DNA of 64,000 nucleotides from Phascolarctobacterium faecium DSM 14760 (GTDB lineage Bacteria; Bacillota; Negativicutes; Acidaminococcales; Acidaminococcaceae), in contig NZ_QLTS01000001.1 of NCBI RefSeq assembly GCF_003269275.1, positions 652,768-716,767 on the forward strand, written 5' to 3'. The notes beneath the pieces were generated by a model. It did not search any database. It saw only the letters and a list, made by a program, of their open reading frames with translations, and was not told where the DNA came from. How positions within the stretch are numbered: position 1 is the stretch's first letter; each line of letters opens with the position of its first letter. The position numbers and the translations under genes are program-made. Below, piece after piece: positions 8,215-17,588 of the stretch.

Positions 8215-9687
8215 CTACAGAGTAATACCTGCCTTAGCAAGGCTCGCCCTAATTCTGGCTTCTGTACGTTCCAAACCAAGCAACGGCACCATTTCAGCCA
8301 GTTCCGGGCCATGCTGATTTCCTGTTAAAGCAACACGGATCGGCATAAATACAGCTTTGCCACCCAGCTTGGTAGCTTTTTGGATAGCTTTGAAAGCAGC
8401 TTTTACAGCAGGTCCATCTAAAACTTCCAGCTTAGGCAATTCTTCGAACAACATATTCATTACTGTTGGTACTGATTCTTCCTGCAGAACTGCAGCAGCC
8501 TCTGCATTTTCAAATTCAAATTCATCACTGAAATACATAGCGACACATTCAGGGATCTGCGCAGCAAAAGCAACATGCTCTTTGGCTGTAGTAACTACAC
8601 GTTTAAGCCATTCCAGCTTTTCGCCACACTCATCACCTGTCATATAGCCGGCAGCAACCATATGCGGCTTAGCTGCGGCAAAAAAAGCTTCCTCATCCAA
8701 CTGCCGCATATAGTGCTGATTGATCCAGTTCAGTTTATCGATTTCAAAAACAGCGGGATTTTTAGCGACATGCTCCATCGAAAAGGCCTGAATCAACTCT
8801 TCCATACTGAAAATCTCCTGTTCGCTGTTCGGAGCCCAGCCCAGTAATGCCAGGAAATTATCAATGCCTTCCGGCAGATACCCCAACTGACGATACTGAT
8901 CAACAGAAGTAGCGCCATGGCGTTTAGACATTTTTGTGCGATCCTTACCTAAAATCAATGAAATATGACCGAATGTAGGCTGTGTAAAGCCCAGCGCATC
9001 ATAAATAAGGCATTGGCGCGGAGTATTTGACAAATGCTCTTCAGCACGAATAACATGAGAAATTTTCATCAACGCATCGTCGATTACTACAGCATAATTA
9101 TAAGTAGGAATGCCGTCAGATTTTACGATAACAAAATCTCCGATTCCGTTAGAGTCAAAAACGACATCGCCGCGAACCATGTCGCGGACAAGTATCTGCT
9201 GATCAGCAGGCACACGAAAACGTACGGTTGGTTTGCGTCCTTCAGCTTTGTACTGTTCTATTTGTTCAGAAGTAAGATTACGGCATTTGCCCATATAACG
9301 AGGCATTTGCCCTTTGGCAGACAAAGCCTGACGTTCTGCTTCCAGCTCTTCATCTGTGCAGTAACAATAGTAGGCCTTACCTTCAGCCAGCAGCTGATCA
9401 GTATATTTTTTATACAGTTCAAGACGCTCTGTTTGACGATAAGGACCGTATTCCCCACCTACATCAATACCTTCGTCCCAATTCAAGCCTAACCATTTTA
9501 AGGCAGCCTTGATATTCTCTTCAGATTCGCGGCTGGAACGCTCAAGGTCAGTATCCTCGATACGCAAAACAAGCTTGCCGCCCATTTTACGGGCAAACAG
9601 CCAGTTAAATAAAGCACTGCGAGCGCCGCCGATATGGAACGGTCCAGTCGGACTCGGTGCAAATCTTACTCTGATTTCATTAGACAT
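8215..9687 (-). CDS. gltX: Glutamyl-tRNA synthetase
   Basis: Class I synthetase of 490 residues. The first signature is FAPSPTGPFHIGGARSALFNW (HIGG at 18-21) and the second KMSKRHG. A CYC...E region between residues 100 and 125 resembles the zinc-binding insertion. Probably charges tRNA-Glu and, as in most Firmicutes, tRNA-Gln, with an amidotransferase correcting the latter; that enzyme is not in the window. First gene of the block gltX-cysS-mrnC-thyX-rlmB-yacP. Confidence 0.96.
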   Translation of the reverse strand: MSNEIRVRFAPSPTGPFHIGGARSALFNWLFARKMGGKLVLRIEDTDLERSSRESEENIKAALKWLGLNWDEGIDVGGEYGPYRQTERLELYKKYTDQLLAEGKAYYCYCTDEELEAERQALSAKGQMPRYMGKCRNLTSEQIEQYKAEGRKPTVRFRVPADQQILVRDMVRGDVVFDSNGIGDFVIVKSDGIPTYNYAVVIDDALMKISHVIRAEEHLSNTPRQCLIYDALGFTQPTFGHISLILGKDRTKMSKRHGATSVDQYRQLGYLPEGIDNFLALLGWAPNSEQEIFSMEELIQAFSMEHVAKNPAVFEIDKLNWINQHYMRQLDEEAFFAAAKPHMVAAGYMTGDECGEKLEWLKRVVTTAKEHVAFAAQIPECVAMYFSDEFEFENAEAAAVLQEESVPTVMNMLFEELPKLEVLDGPAVKAAFKAIQKATKLGGKAVFMPIRVALTGNQHGPELAEMVPLLGLERTEARIRASLAKAGITL

Positions 9688-9721
9688 TAGAATGATCCCT
9701 CCAAAAATACTTATCTTGAAT

Positions 9722-9730
9722 ATTATACCA
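9722..9730 (-). promoter_or_regulatory. Putative extended -10 promoter of gltX
   Basis: Minus strand TGGTATAAT: TATAAT at 9722-9727 with the TGn extension. No good -35 hexamer is seen. It lies inside the first copy of a 23-base direct repeat. Confidence 0.55.
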
Positions 9731-9806
9731 CAAGGGCATGTATGAGTGCTAAGTCCGTAAAGACCTCACTATGTACTCAAACGATACCACAAGGACATAT
9801 ATGGGT
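9725..9806. repeat. Pair of 23-base direct repeats between ispF and gltX
   Basis: Copies at 9725-9747 and 9784-9806 match at 20 of 23 positions (core ATACCACAAGG, then CAT, TATG and GT). The first copy carries the gltX -10 element; in the second copy the matching position has lost the TATAAT match. The two copies lie 59 bases apart, start to start. Confidence 0.8.
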
Positions 9807-9833
9807 ACCTCGTTTCAGTAAAGCGAATTTACA

Positions 9834-10337
9834 TCATCCTCTGATAATACTTACAACAGCCTCTGACGCCATCCCTTCGCCCCGTCCAACAAAACCTAAT
9901 TTCTCTGTTGTCGTTGCTTTTACATTGACAGCACTTCTTTCAATCCGCATTTCCCGGGCAATATTAGCCGCCATCTGTTCAATATAGGGAGCCAGCTTAG
10001 GCCGCTGTGCCATAATAGTCACATCGGCATTGTTTATCTGCCAGCCATGCTTTTGCAGTAAACCAACCACCTGCCTCAACAGCAGCATACTATCGGCATC
10101 TTTAAATTTCATATCCGTATCCGGAAAATGCCTGCCAATATCACCAAGACCCGCTGCGCCAAGCAAAGCATCCATCAATGCATGAAGGGCCACATCGGCG
10201 TCAGAATGTCCTAACAACCCTGATTCATAAGGAATCTCAACTCCGCATAAAATCAATTTACGGTCAGCAGCAAGTTTATGTACATCGTACCCGCAGCCTA
10301 CACGAAACTGCGGCCAGTTATTATTTTTTTCTATCAT
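9834..10337 (-). CDS. ispF: 2-C-methyl-D-erythritol 2,4-cyclodiphosphate synthase
   Basis: Fifth enzyme of the non-mevalonate isoprenoid pathway. The metal site is seen in GCGYDVHKL (Asp18, His20) and the downstream GHSDADV; the C-terminal [14 protein letters not shown] is the usual signature. 167 residues, slightly longer than normal because of an N-terminal extension ([10 protein letters not shown]). Its ATG overlaps the ispD stop (ATGA), so translation is coupled. Confidence 0.96.
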   Translation of the reverse strand: MIEKNNNWPQFRVGCGYDVHKLAADRKLILCGVEIPYESGLLGHSDADVALHALMDALLGAAGLGDIGRHFPDTDMKFKDADSMLLLRQVVGLLQKHGWQINNADVTIMAQRPKLAPYIEQMAANIAREMRIERSAVNVKATTTEKLGFVGRGEGMASEAVVSIIRG

Positions 10338-11044
10338 CTTACAAGACCTCTGCTTTTACATAAATTTTCTGCCATGATCAAATCTTCCGGCGTTGTAATC
10401 TTAATATTCTCATAGCTTCCTTCAGCAACAGCAACAGCTATTCCCAAACGTTCTACCAGTGAAGCGTCATCCGTTACATTACCATGCTGTTTCTGCAAAA
10501 GCTCGTATGCCTGCTTTAAAATACTGATTTTAAAAATCTGCGGTGTCTGCACAGCACGCAGAGTACTGCGCACAGGCGTATACTGCACAAGATTATTTTC
10601 ATCCACAACCTTAACCGTATCCTTAACAGGCACAGCAGCAATAGCCGCACCGCTATCGGCAGCAGCTTTCAACACTCTTTTAAAAACCTCTTTGCCGGCA
10701 AAAGGACGAGCACCGTCATGCACAGCTATATAACCATCACTCTCCGTAACTGCAGACAGAGCATTAGCAACAGAATCCTGTCGTTCCTTTCCGCCGGCAA
10801 CAACACAGAAAGGCAACAGCGGATAATACTCCTTGCTGTATTCCTCCAGCATCAATTCTGCTTCCTTGACCTCCTGTGGCCGTACAACAGCGATCACTCT
10901 GCTCACACAGTCTGTATCAGCCAGCATTCTCATACACTGTACCAGAAGCGGCAATCCGCCCACATCGGCAAAAGCTTTATTTTTACCTAACCCCAAGCGG
11001 CTTCCCAACCCTGCAGCCGGAACAATCGCTATGATTTTTTCCAT
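10334..11044 (-). CDS. ispD: 2-C-methyl-D-erythritol 4-phosphate cytidylyltransferase
   Basis: Transfers CMP to methylerythritol phosphate. The nucleotide-binding loop [17 protein letters not shown] is at the N-terminus; HDGARPF and PVKDTVK are family motifs. 236 residues, normal length. Operon order yacL-ispD-ispF, with 11 bases between yacL and ispD. Confidence 0.96.
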   Translation of the reverse strand: MEKIIAIVPAAGLGSRLGLGKNKAFADVGGLPLLVQCMRMLADTDCVSRVIAVVRPQEVKEAELMLEEYSKEYYPLLPFCVVAGGKERQDSVANALSAVTESDGYIAVHDGARPFAGKEVFKRVLKAAADSGAAIAAVPVKDTVKVVDENNLVQYTPVRSTLRAVQTPQIFKISILKQAYELLQKQHGNVTDDASLVERLGIAVAVAEGSYENIKITTPEDLIMAENLCKSRGLVR

Positions 11045-11055
11045 AAACGCCCCCG

Positions 11056-12180
11056 CTATTTCAGTTTCGCGAAAATCATTCTACCTGCTGAAGTCTGCAG
11101 GACAGAAGTTACTACAACAGCAGTATTTTCACCTACCAGTTTTTTACCGCCTTCAACAACGATCATTGTACCATCTTCAAGATAAGCAACGCCCTGATTA
11201 TTTTCTTTGCCATCTTTAACGACAAAAACATTCATCTCTTCCCCCGGAAGAACCACCGGTTTAATGGCGTTAGCCAGATCATTGATATTAAGCACACTGA
11301 CACCTTGTATCTCGGCAACTTTATTAAGATTGAAATCATTAGTTATAATAACAGCTTCTGTCTGTTTAGCCAATTTCACCAATTTAGCATCTACTTCATT
11401 CAAATCTTCAAAATCAGTATCTTCTACAAGCAATTGTTCTTTATTTTTCTGCTGTATCTCCTGAATAAGATCCAAACCTCGGCGGCCTTTGGCCCGTTTC
11501 AGATTATCAGACGAATCTGCCAGCTTCTGCAATTCTTCCAAAACAAAGTTGGGAACGATCAAACGACCTTCCAGAAAACCTGTTTTCAGAATATCAATAA
11601 TACGACCGTCGATAATGACACTGGTATCCAGTAATTTATTTTTACTGTACAATCTGTCACTCAGCGCCAACGATTTAACTGCAGCCGGTTTTACCGCACC
11701 TTTTAAGCTAGGAATACTGCGGTTAAAAAAGCCTACGATATCCTTATGCTTACGTAAAGCAACTTTCGCCCCAATAATAGAAAGCACCAGACTAAAGATC
11801 AAAGGAATATAGGGACCAATAATCGGCAAATGCGAAAAAGGCCCACCCAAAAGGTTAGCCAAAATCAAACCAATACCAATACCAAGCGTCATAACAAGAA
11901 TATCACTGGTCGGCACCTTGGATAAAACGATCGCCATACGTTCCGTATAACCCATAATATGATAAATAAGCACCGGTGCAACAGCTACACCAAGACCACC
12001 AAAAACAAAGATGCCCACAGCACCTGAAACAATAGTTGCCAAAGCTATGCCAAAAAAGCCGTTGTCATAAAGATCGTAACCAAAAAAATCCGAAATATAA
12101 GGCAGTAAATATTCAGTAAGTATGAGTCCGGTAAGCGCAAACACAACGACAATGGTCAGCTTCAAAATCCTGTTTAACAT
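11056..12180 (-). CDS. yacL: PIN/TRAM-domain membrane protein (YacL family)
   Basis: About five hydrophobic segments fill residues 1-145. A PIN nuclease-type domain follows (LLDTSVIIDGRIIDI near 183, then VLEELQKLAD and VIITNDFNLNKVAE with conserved acidic residues), and a TRAM domain ends the protein (AYLEDGTMIVVEGG). In Bacillus yacL lies beside carD-like, ispD and ispF genes as here. The role is not established; RNA binding or cleavage at the membrane is inferred from the domains. GGAGG precedes the ATG. Confidence 0.9.
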   Translation of the reverse strand: MLNRILKLTIVVVFALTGLILTEYLLPYISDFFGYDLYDNGFFGIALATIVSGAVGIFVFGGLGVAVAPVLIYHIMGYTERMAIVLSKVPTSDILVMTLGIGIGLILANLLGGPFSHLPIIGPYIPLIFSLVLSIIGAKVALRKHKDIVGFFNRSIPSLKGAVKPAAVKSLALSDRLYSKNKLLDTSVIIDGRIIDILKTGFLEGRLIVPNFVLEELQKLADSSDNLKRAKGRRGLDLIQEIQQKNKEQLLVEDTDFEDLNEVDAKLVKLAKQTEAVIITNDFNLNKVAEIQGVSVLNINDLANAIKPVVLPGEEMNVFVVKDGKENNQGVAYLEDGTMIVVEGGKKLVGENTAVVVTSVLQTSAGRMIFAKLK

Positions 12181-12251
12181 CTTTACACCTCCTTTCTTTA
12201 AATAATATGGATAATATAATATTTTACTACAATTTTCGTATTAAAAACAGC

Positions 12252-12288
12252 TAAAAAAATAAAATACGTCGGAAAATCCGACGTATTT
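12252..12288 (-). terminator. Terminator after carD
   Basis: Minus strand AAATACGTCGGA pairs with TCCGACGTATTT (12262-12288) with a three-base loop, then a T-rich tail. It starts two bases after the carD stop, so yacL-ispD-ispF probably need their own promoter. Confidence 0.9.
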
Positions 12289-12290
12289 CA

Positions 12291-12770
12291 CTAAAAAAAC
12301 TTATTCAGCCAGTTTTCAATATCCTGCTGTTCAGCATTTTTTACAAGCATCACTTCGCTGATCAAAATCTGTCTGGCTGTACCCAATAATCTACGCTCGC
12401 CGGTAGATAATTTTTTTTCATTCTCCTGCACCTGCAATGTTCTTATTACATCGGCAACTTCAAAAACATTACCGCTTTTCATTTTTTCCAAATACATATT
12501 AAAGCGTCTGTTCCATGTAATAGCTTTATTGTAATTATCAGGACGTTCTTCCAAAACTTTTTCAACGGCATCGATATCATCATTTTCGATAACATGCCTC
12601 AAGCCAACACGTTCCACACTGTCGACCGGAACCATGACCTTCATCTCTCCAAGAAGCATTGCCAGGATCAGATAGTCGACACTTTGACCGTCACGTTCAC
12701 GCTTTTCTATTGTTTTTACTACTCCGGCGCCGTGCATCGGATATACGACTTTGTCTCCTACTGCAAACAT
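12291..12770 (-). CDS. CarD/CdnL-family transcription regulator
   Basis: 159 residues. The N-terminal RNA polymerase-binding Tudor-like domain contains FAVGDKVVYPMHGAGVV and the C-terminal part is helical (NRRFNMYLEKMKSGN, RRLLGTARQILISE). CarD proteins bind the polymerase beta subunit and help open rRNA and tRNA promoters. Two tandem promoters precede the gene, which suggests strong expression. Confidence 0.93.
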   Translation of the reverse strand: MFAVGDKVVYPMHGAGVVKTIEKRERDGQSVDYLILAMLLGEMKVMVPVDSVERVGLRHVIENDDIDAVEKVLEERPDNYNKAITWNRRFNMYLEKMKSGNVFEVADVIRTLQVQENEKKLSTGERRLLGTARQILISEVMLVKNAEQQDIENWLNKFF

Positions 12771-12811
12771 CTTCTGCCCTCCTAAGGAACACGCTATTTT
12801 TATATGTATTT

Positions 12812-12840
12812 ATTTTAACACCTCCTGTTATTTTTGTCAA
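12812..12840 (-). promoter_or_regulatory. carD promoter, proximal
   Basis: Minus strand TTGACA (12835-12840), 17 bases, TAAAAT (12812-12817), with TGT before the -10 as an extended element. It is 42 bases upstream of the carD start. Confidence 0.8.
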
Positions 12841-12849
12841 AACTTTATT

Positions 12850-12878
12850 ATTTTATCATAGCTCCATATTTGTGTCAA
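12850..12878 (-). promoter_or_regulatory. carD promoter, distal
   Basis: Minus strand TTGACA (12873-12878), 17 bases, TAAAAT (12850-12855), with TGA before the -10. Same architecture as the proximal promoter 38 bases away. Confidence 0.8.
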
Positions 12879-12916
12879 TCATTTTTTATATAAATTTTCT
12901 GATTTTATTTTAAAAT

Positions 12917-12950
12917 AAACAAAAAAGAGCGGAGAAACCTCCGCTCTTTT
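12917..12950 (-). terminator. Terminator after radA
   Basis: Minus strand AAAAGAGCGGAG pairs with CTCCGCTCTTTT (12923-12950) around a four-base loop, followed by T. The radA stop codon lies inside the 5' arm. Confidence 0.9.
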
Positions 12951-14307
12951 AAGCAAAAACCTTATCCAGCGCTTCTTCCAAAGTTTTAACCTGCACAATA
13001 CCATTGCAGGGTTCATCCAATGACAGCTTGCCCATTGGCAAAACAAATCTTTTAAAGCCAAGATTCATAGCATCCTTGATACGCCTTTCCGGCGAACCTA
13101 TTCGTCGCACTTCTCCTGTAAGCCCCACTTCACCCATGACTAATACGCCATGCGGAATCGGCCGATTACGATAGCTGGATACCAGCGCAGCAGCCACAGC
13201 CAGATCTGCAGCTGGCTCAGTGACTCTCATCCCGCCAACTACATTGACGTAAGCATCGTAAGCGCCAAAATCCATTCCTAAGCGCCGTTCCAAAATCGCC
13301 AAAAGCATAGTGACCCGATTATAATCAAATCCAACAGCAGTGCGTCGGGGCATCCCATACGGTGTTTTGGCAACCAAAGCCTGCACTTCAACTAAAATAG
13401 GCCTGTTACCTTCCAGGCAGGCACAAACAACTGAACCGGAAGCATCGTTACTGCGTTCTTCCAGGAATAATCCTGCTGGATTACTTATTTCCTGCAGCCC
13501 ACTGGCTTCCATAGAAAAAATACCGCTTTCATTTGTAGAGCCAAAACGATTTTTCAAGGCACGCAGCACCCGAAAAGAATAGGATCTATCCCCTTCAAAC
13601 TGCAGCACCACGTCGACCATATGTTCAAGCAATCGCGGGCCGGCAATATTACCGTCTTTAGTCACATGACCGATAATAAGCACGGCAATGCCGCTGGTTT
13701 TTGCAAAACGCAGCATTTTCGCCGTACACTCGCGCACCTGTCCGACACTGCCTGCTGCAGTAGGCAGCTCGCTGTTGTACATAGTCTGAATAGAATCAAT
13801 TACCAACAATGCCGGCTGCACTTCCTGTGCCTGCAGTAAAATAATATTCAAATCGGTAGCCGTCATCACCAGCAGGTTTTCACCGCTGCTGCCTAAACGT
13901 CTCGCCCGCATTGCTGTTTGCGCTTCTGATTCTTCACCAGAAACATACAAAACTTTTATATTATTCCGGCTAAACTTCATGCCGGCATCCAAAAGCATAG
14001 TCGACTTGCCAATGCCCGGGTCTCCGCCCAACAAAACCAGGCTGCCGGGAACAATCCCTCCCCCAAGCACACGATCAAATTCACGGATACCTGTCTGCAG
14101 ACGGCTGAGGGACTGTTCCGCCACCTGATGCAACGGTTTGGGCTTAGCGGTTTCGCCTACAGGCAGGTAACTCTGTCCAGGACGTTCAGGCACGTCCATT
14201 TCTTCGACAAAGCTGTCCCATTGACCACATTCCGGACACTTTCCCAACCATTTAGCCGTTACATAACCACACGACTGACAAACGAAACGTATTTTCGGTT
14301 TTGCCAT
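12949..14307 (-). CDS. radA: DNA repair protein RadA
   Basis: RecA-like helicase that helps branch migration in recombination. The N-terminal zinc finger CQSCGY...CPECGQW, Walker A GGDPGIGKST, the RadA motif LKNRFGSTNE, and a C-terminal Lon-protease-like domain are all present in 452 residues. Its ATG overlaps the clpC stop (TAATG), so it is the third gene of ctsR-clpC-radA, an arrangement common in Firmicutes. Confidence 0.96.
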   Translation of the reverse strand: MAKPKIRFVCQSCGYVTAKWLGKCPECGQWDSFVEEMDVPERPGQSYLPVGETAKPKPLHQVAEQSLSRLQTGIREFDRVLGGGIVPGSLVLLGGDPGIGKSTMLLDAGMKFSRNNIKVLYVSGEESEAQTAMRARRLGSSGENLLVMTATDLNIILLQAQEVQPALLVIDSIQTMYNSELPTAAGSVGQVRECTAKMLRFAKTSGIAVLIIGHVTKDGNIAGPRLLEHMVDVVLQFEGDRSYSFRVLRALKNRFGSTNESGIFSMEASGLQEISNPAGLFLEERSNDASGSVVCACLEGNRPILVEVQALVAKTPYGMPRRTAVGFDYNRVTMLLAILERRLGMDFGAYDAYVNVVGGMRVTEPAADLAVAAALVSSYRNRPIPHGVLVMGEVGLTGEVRRIGSPERRIKDAMNLGFKRFVLPMGKLSLDEPCNGIVQVKTLEEALDKVFA

Positions 14308-16982
14308 TACGGACGTTCCTCTCCAGCTGCAACCAAGGCTTCTTCCTTGTGCGCTTCTTCTTTATCAAAATAGATTTTACCAGCCTCATCAGTACGGGTC
14401 AAAATAGTATCACCGCGTTTTAATTCTGAAGCCAGATACAAATCGGAAACAGGATCCTCAACCAGTTTCCTTAAAGCCCTGCGCAGAGGCCGTGCACCAT
14501 AACGCGTATCCTTGCCAGCTTTTAAAAGCTCGGCCTTAGCCTCATCAGTAACCTTGATATCAAGGCCATTTTCCTGCAAACGACCTGAAAGTTCTTTGAG
14601 CATCTGTTCGACAATTTGTCGCAGTTCTGCTTCACCAAGCGGATCAAAGACCAGAATTTCATCAATTCTATTTAAAAATTCAGGACGGAAGATTCTTTTT
14701 ACTTCTTCCAATACAGCACTTTTGCGTCCGTCGTTTACCTGTTTCTCACCAGTCGCAAATCCCAACGGCTTGCTGTCCAGTAAAGCTCTGGCACCAGCGT
14801 TGCTGGTCATAATGATAACAGCATTTTTAAAATCAACAGTCCGTCCCTGCCCGTCAGTCAAGCGGCCGTCTTCCATAATCTGCAGCAGCAAGTTGAAAAC
14901 ATCAGGATGCGCTTTTTCAATTTCATCCAGCAAAATTACCGAATAGGGCCGCCGGCGCACAACATCTGTCAGCTGACCGCCTTCTTCATAACCAACATAA
15001 CCAGGAGGAGCACCTACCAACCGAGAAGTAGTATGCTTTTCCATATATTCAGACATATCAAATCTAATCAAAGCACGTTCATCGCCAAAAAGGTTCTCTG
15101 CCAGCGCTTTAGCCAGCTCTGTTTTACCTACCCCGGTAGGTCCTAAGAACAGGAACGATCCTACAGGGCGGTTTTTATCCTTAAACCCGGCTCTGGCTCT
15201 ACGGATAGCTTTTGCAACAGCGTCAACAGCCGCATTTTGACCGACCACACGCTCATGCAGCGCCTCCTCCAAATGAATAAGTCTTTTAGATTCACCTTCG
15301 GTAAGCTTACGCAGTGGAATATTTGTCCAGGAAGCAACTACTTCGGCAACATCTTCTTCACTTACCGTCAATTTACTGCTTGATCCACTGCGCTGCGACT
15401 GACGCTCACCATCAAGCTGTTCCTGCAGCTTGCGTTCTGCGTCACGCAATTCAGCAGCACGTTCATACATTTGCTGAGTAATAGCCGATTCTTTTTCAAT
15501 GCGCACTTTTTCAAGCTGTTGTTCAATTTCCCGCTGCGGCAAGGAAATCTTATAGCTTTGCAGCCGTACCCTCGAACAGGCTTCATCCATTAAATCGATA
15601 GCTTTGTCCGGGAGATTACGGTCAGTGATATAACGATCAGACAGACGCACTGCCGCCATAATAGCCTCATCTGTGATTTGAATACGATGAAAGGCTTCAT
15701 ATTTATCGCGCAGTCCCTTCAAAATCTCAATTGAATCATTAACATCAGGAGCACCTACAACTATAGGTTGAAAACGACGTTCCAGTGCCGCATCTTTCTC
15801 AATATTTTTCCGGTATTCGTTTAAAGTAGTGGCTCCTATAGCCTGCATTTCACCCCTGGCCAAAGCCGGTTTTATAATATTGGCAGCATCGATAGCGCCC
15901 TCTGCGGCACCTGCTCCGATGATAGTATGCAGTTCGTCAATAAAAAGAATAATATTTTTATTTTCTTTTACTGCTTCCAGTAATTCTTTCAAACGTTCCT
16001 CAAATTCACCGCGGTATTTAGTTCCCGCCACCAGATACCCTATCTCCAGCGAGAACACAATTTTCTCACGCAGTATCTCCGGAACATTACCGTCAACAAT
16101 TCGCTGGGCCAGGCCCTCGGCAATAGCCGTTTTACCAACGCCGGACTCTCCAATCAACACCGGATTATTTTTTGTACGCCGACACAGAATCTGAATAATG
16201 CGTTCAACCTCTTTTTCGCGGCCAACAACGGGATCAATTTTTCCATCTGAAGCCAGCTGATTGAGATTGCGGCCAAATTCCGACAGCATTTCCAACACAT
16301 TGCTCTTTGTTTCCACATCGCTGTCGCCAGCATTATAATTGCCATCTGTCAATGGCTGATTATCATAAACAGCCTTAATGACCTTCATGACCTGTTCTGC
16401 CGTAACGTTAAAGCGCCGCAATACCTGAGCAGCCACGCCTTCTCCTTCACGCAGCAAGCCCAACAGCAAATGTTCGGACCCTACATAGTGCAGCTTAAAA
16501 GCTGCTGCTGCTTCACCAGCAAGCTCTAAGGCCCGTTTGGCACGCGGGGTATAACTGATCATCAGCTCAGTGCTGCCAGCGGGCTCCATCCAGCTTTCCA
16601 GCTCTTTTATGACCGCCTGATTATCAATGCCAAGTTTTTCTAGAATCTTCTTGGCAAAACAATTTTCAACATTCAGCAACGCCAGCAAGATATGTTCTGT
16701 TCCAACATGATCATGACCCTTATCCAATGCAAAACGCATCGCGTCTTCCAAAATACCTTTGGCACGTTCAGTAAAACGATTCATGATCTGTTCTTCTCTA
16801 GCTTTTGGTTTCAAAAGCCCATCTAAAAACTCTTTGGCATTGAAAACAGTTCCCGACAAAAAATTAGACGGAGCCAATTCTTCAACACAATCCGAGCACA
16901 GCCATTTGTCGATTTGTTTATCGTTGACCACGCATACCACGTGGACCACAGCTTCTTTTAATCCGCATTTCTGACATAACAT
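14307..16982 (-). CDS. clpC: ClpC ATPase with N-terminal McsA-like zinc-finger extension
   Basis: AAA+ unfoldase of the ClpCP protease, 891 residues. Residues 1-66 form an extra domain with Cys3, Cys6, Cys29 and Cys32, a pattern like the N-terminus of McsA, including the final FLDGLL. Normal ClpC begins at Met67 ([10 protein letters not shown]), followed by two Clp-N repeats, AAA-1 (GESGVGKT), a UVR-type helix ([13 protein letters not shown]), AAA-2 (GPTGVGKT) and an LGF tripeptide near the ClpP-docking position. In Bacillus the order is ctsR-mcsA-mcsB-clpC; here mcsA and mcsB are missing between ctsR and clpC. AGGTG precedes the first ATG and only a weak site precedes Met67, so the fusion seems real. 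Confidence 0.93.
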   Translation of the reverse strand: MLCQKCGLKEAVVHVVCVVNDKQIDKWLCSDCVEELAPSNFLSGTVFNAKEFLDGLLKPKAREEQIMNRFTERAKGILEDAMRFALDKGHDHVGTEHILLALLNVENCFAKKILEKLGIDNQAVIKELESWMEPAGSTELMISYTPRAKRALELAGEAAAAFKLHYVGSEHLLLGLLREGEGVAAQVLRRFNVTAEQVMKVIKAVYDNQPLTDGNYNAGDSDVETKSNVLEMLSEFGRNLNQLASDGKIDPVVGREKEVERIIQILCRRTKNNPVLIGESGVGKTAIAEGLAQRIVDGNVPEILREKIVFSLEIGYLVAGTKYRGEFEERLKELLEAVKENKNIILFIDELHTIIGAGAAEGAIDAANIIKPALARGEMQAIGATTLNEYRKNIEKDAALERRFQPIVVGAPDVNDSIEILKGLRDKYEAFHRIQITDEAIMAAVRLSDRYITDRNLPDKAIDLMDEACSRVRLQSYKISLPQREIEQQLEKVRIEKESAITQQMYERAAELRDAERKLQEQLDGERQSQRSGSSSKLTVSEEDVAEVVASWTNIPLRKLTEGESKRLIHLEEALHERVVGQNAAVDAVAKAIRRARAGFKDKNRPVGSFLFLGPTGVGKTELAKALAENLFGDERALIRFDMSEYMEKHTTSRLVGAPPGYVGYEEGGQLTDVVRRRPYSVILLDEIEKAHPDVFNLLLQIMEDGRLTDGQGRTVDFKNAVIIMTSNAGARALLDSKPLGFATGEKQVNDGRKSAVLEEVKRIFRPEFLNRIDEILVFDPLGEAELRQIVEQMLKELSGRLQENGLDIKVTDEAKAELLKAGKDTRYGARPLRRALRKLVEDPVSDLYLASELKRGDTILTRTDEAGKIYFDKEEAHKEEALVAAGEERP

Positions 16983-16993
16983 ATCAATTCACC

Positions 16994-17407
16994 TCACTCA
17001 CGTTCTGTCATTTTAGTAATAGCCGTCTCCAAAACAGCTCTTTTTTTAGCTTCATCAGCATCCAGAATTTCCATCATATACTGCAACAGTGATTTTTCGC
17101 GCCTGCTGATCAAACGGTTAGCAGCCCAGTGCTCAATCAAATCATGCACTGTCGGCTCACAGTTCTCTTCCTGCAATTCATGAGGCATCACCCTTACAAT
17201 ACGGACAAAGCCGCCGCTTCCGCGTCTGGATTCGACCATAAACCCCCGTTCAGGAGTAAAGCGCGTGCTCAGCACATAACTGATCTGCGACGGTGCGCAC
17301 GACAGTTTATCGGCAAGTTCATTACGCTGTACTAAAACAGCGTCCTCTCTGTCCTCTAAAAGCTGTCTGATGATGAAATTTTCTATTGCATCTGCAAGAT
17401 TTCTCAT
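16994..17407 (-). CDS. ctsR: Transcription repressor CtsR
   Basis: Class III heat-shock repressor of clp genes. 137 residues with the N-terminal winged helix-turn-helix (LADKLSCAPSQISYVLSTRF) and the glycine-rich wing tip ESRRGSGGFVRI, which contacts DNA and senses heat. The C-terminal half is helical. First gene of ctsR-clpC-radA, with a promoter that overlaps a CtsR-box-like site, so autoregulation is likely. Confidence 0.95.
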   Translation of the reverse strand: MRNLADAIENFIIRQLLEDREDAVLVQRNELADKLSCAPSQISYVLSTRFTPERGFMVESRRGSGGFVRIVRVMPHELQEENCEPTVHDLIEHWAANRLISRREKSLLQYMMEILDADEAKKRAVLETAITKMTERE

Positions 17408-17482
17408 CTTAATTACCTTCCTTTTATCGTTTCAGCATTAAAGTCAAACTTTTCTGCCGGCATCTATAATTAGATTAATTCT

Positions 17483-17511
17483 ATTATATTTGACCTTTCG
17501 ACTTTTGGCAA
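17483..17511 (-). promoter_or_regulatory. ctsR promoter with CtsR-box-like operator
   Basis: Minus strand TTGCCA (17506-17511), 17 bases, TATAAT (17483-17488). The spacer holds AGTCGAA-A-GGTCAAA (17489-17503), two heptads like the CtsR consensus (RGTCAAA, three bases, RGTCAAA) but with one changed base and a one-base gap. A further AGTCAAA is on the plus strand at 17442-17448. Confidence 0.65.
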
Positions 17512-17541
17512 GTAAATTATTCGTGAACATCTTTTCAGCAG

Positions 17542-17577
17542 AAAAAAAACAAGCAGACGCATAAAACTCGTCTGCTT
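17542..17577 (-). terminator. Terminator after the flavodiiron gene
   Basis: Minus strand AAGCAGACG pairs with CGTCTGCTT (17551-17577), then eight T. It begins 11 bases after the stop codon. Confidence 0.88.
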
Positions 17578-17588
17578 GATCAATTTTT

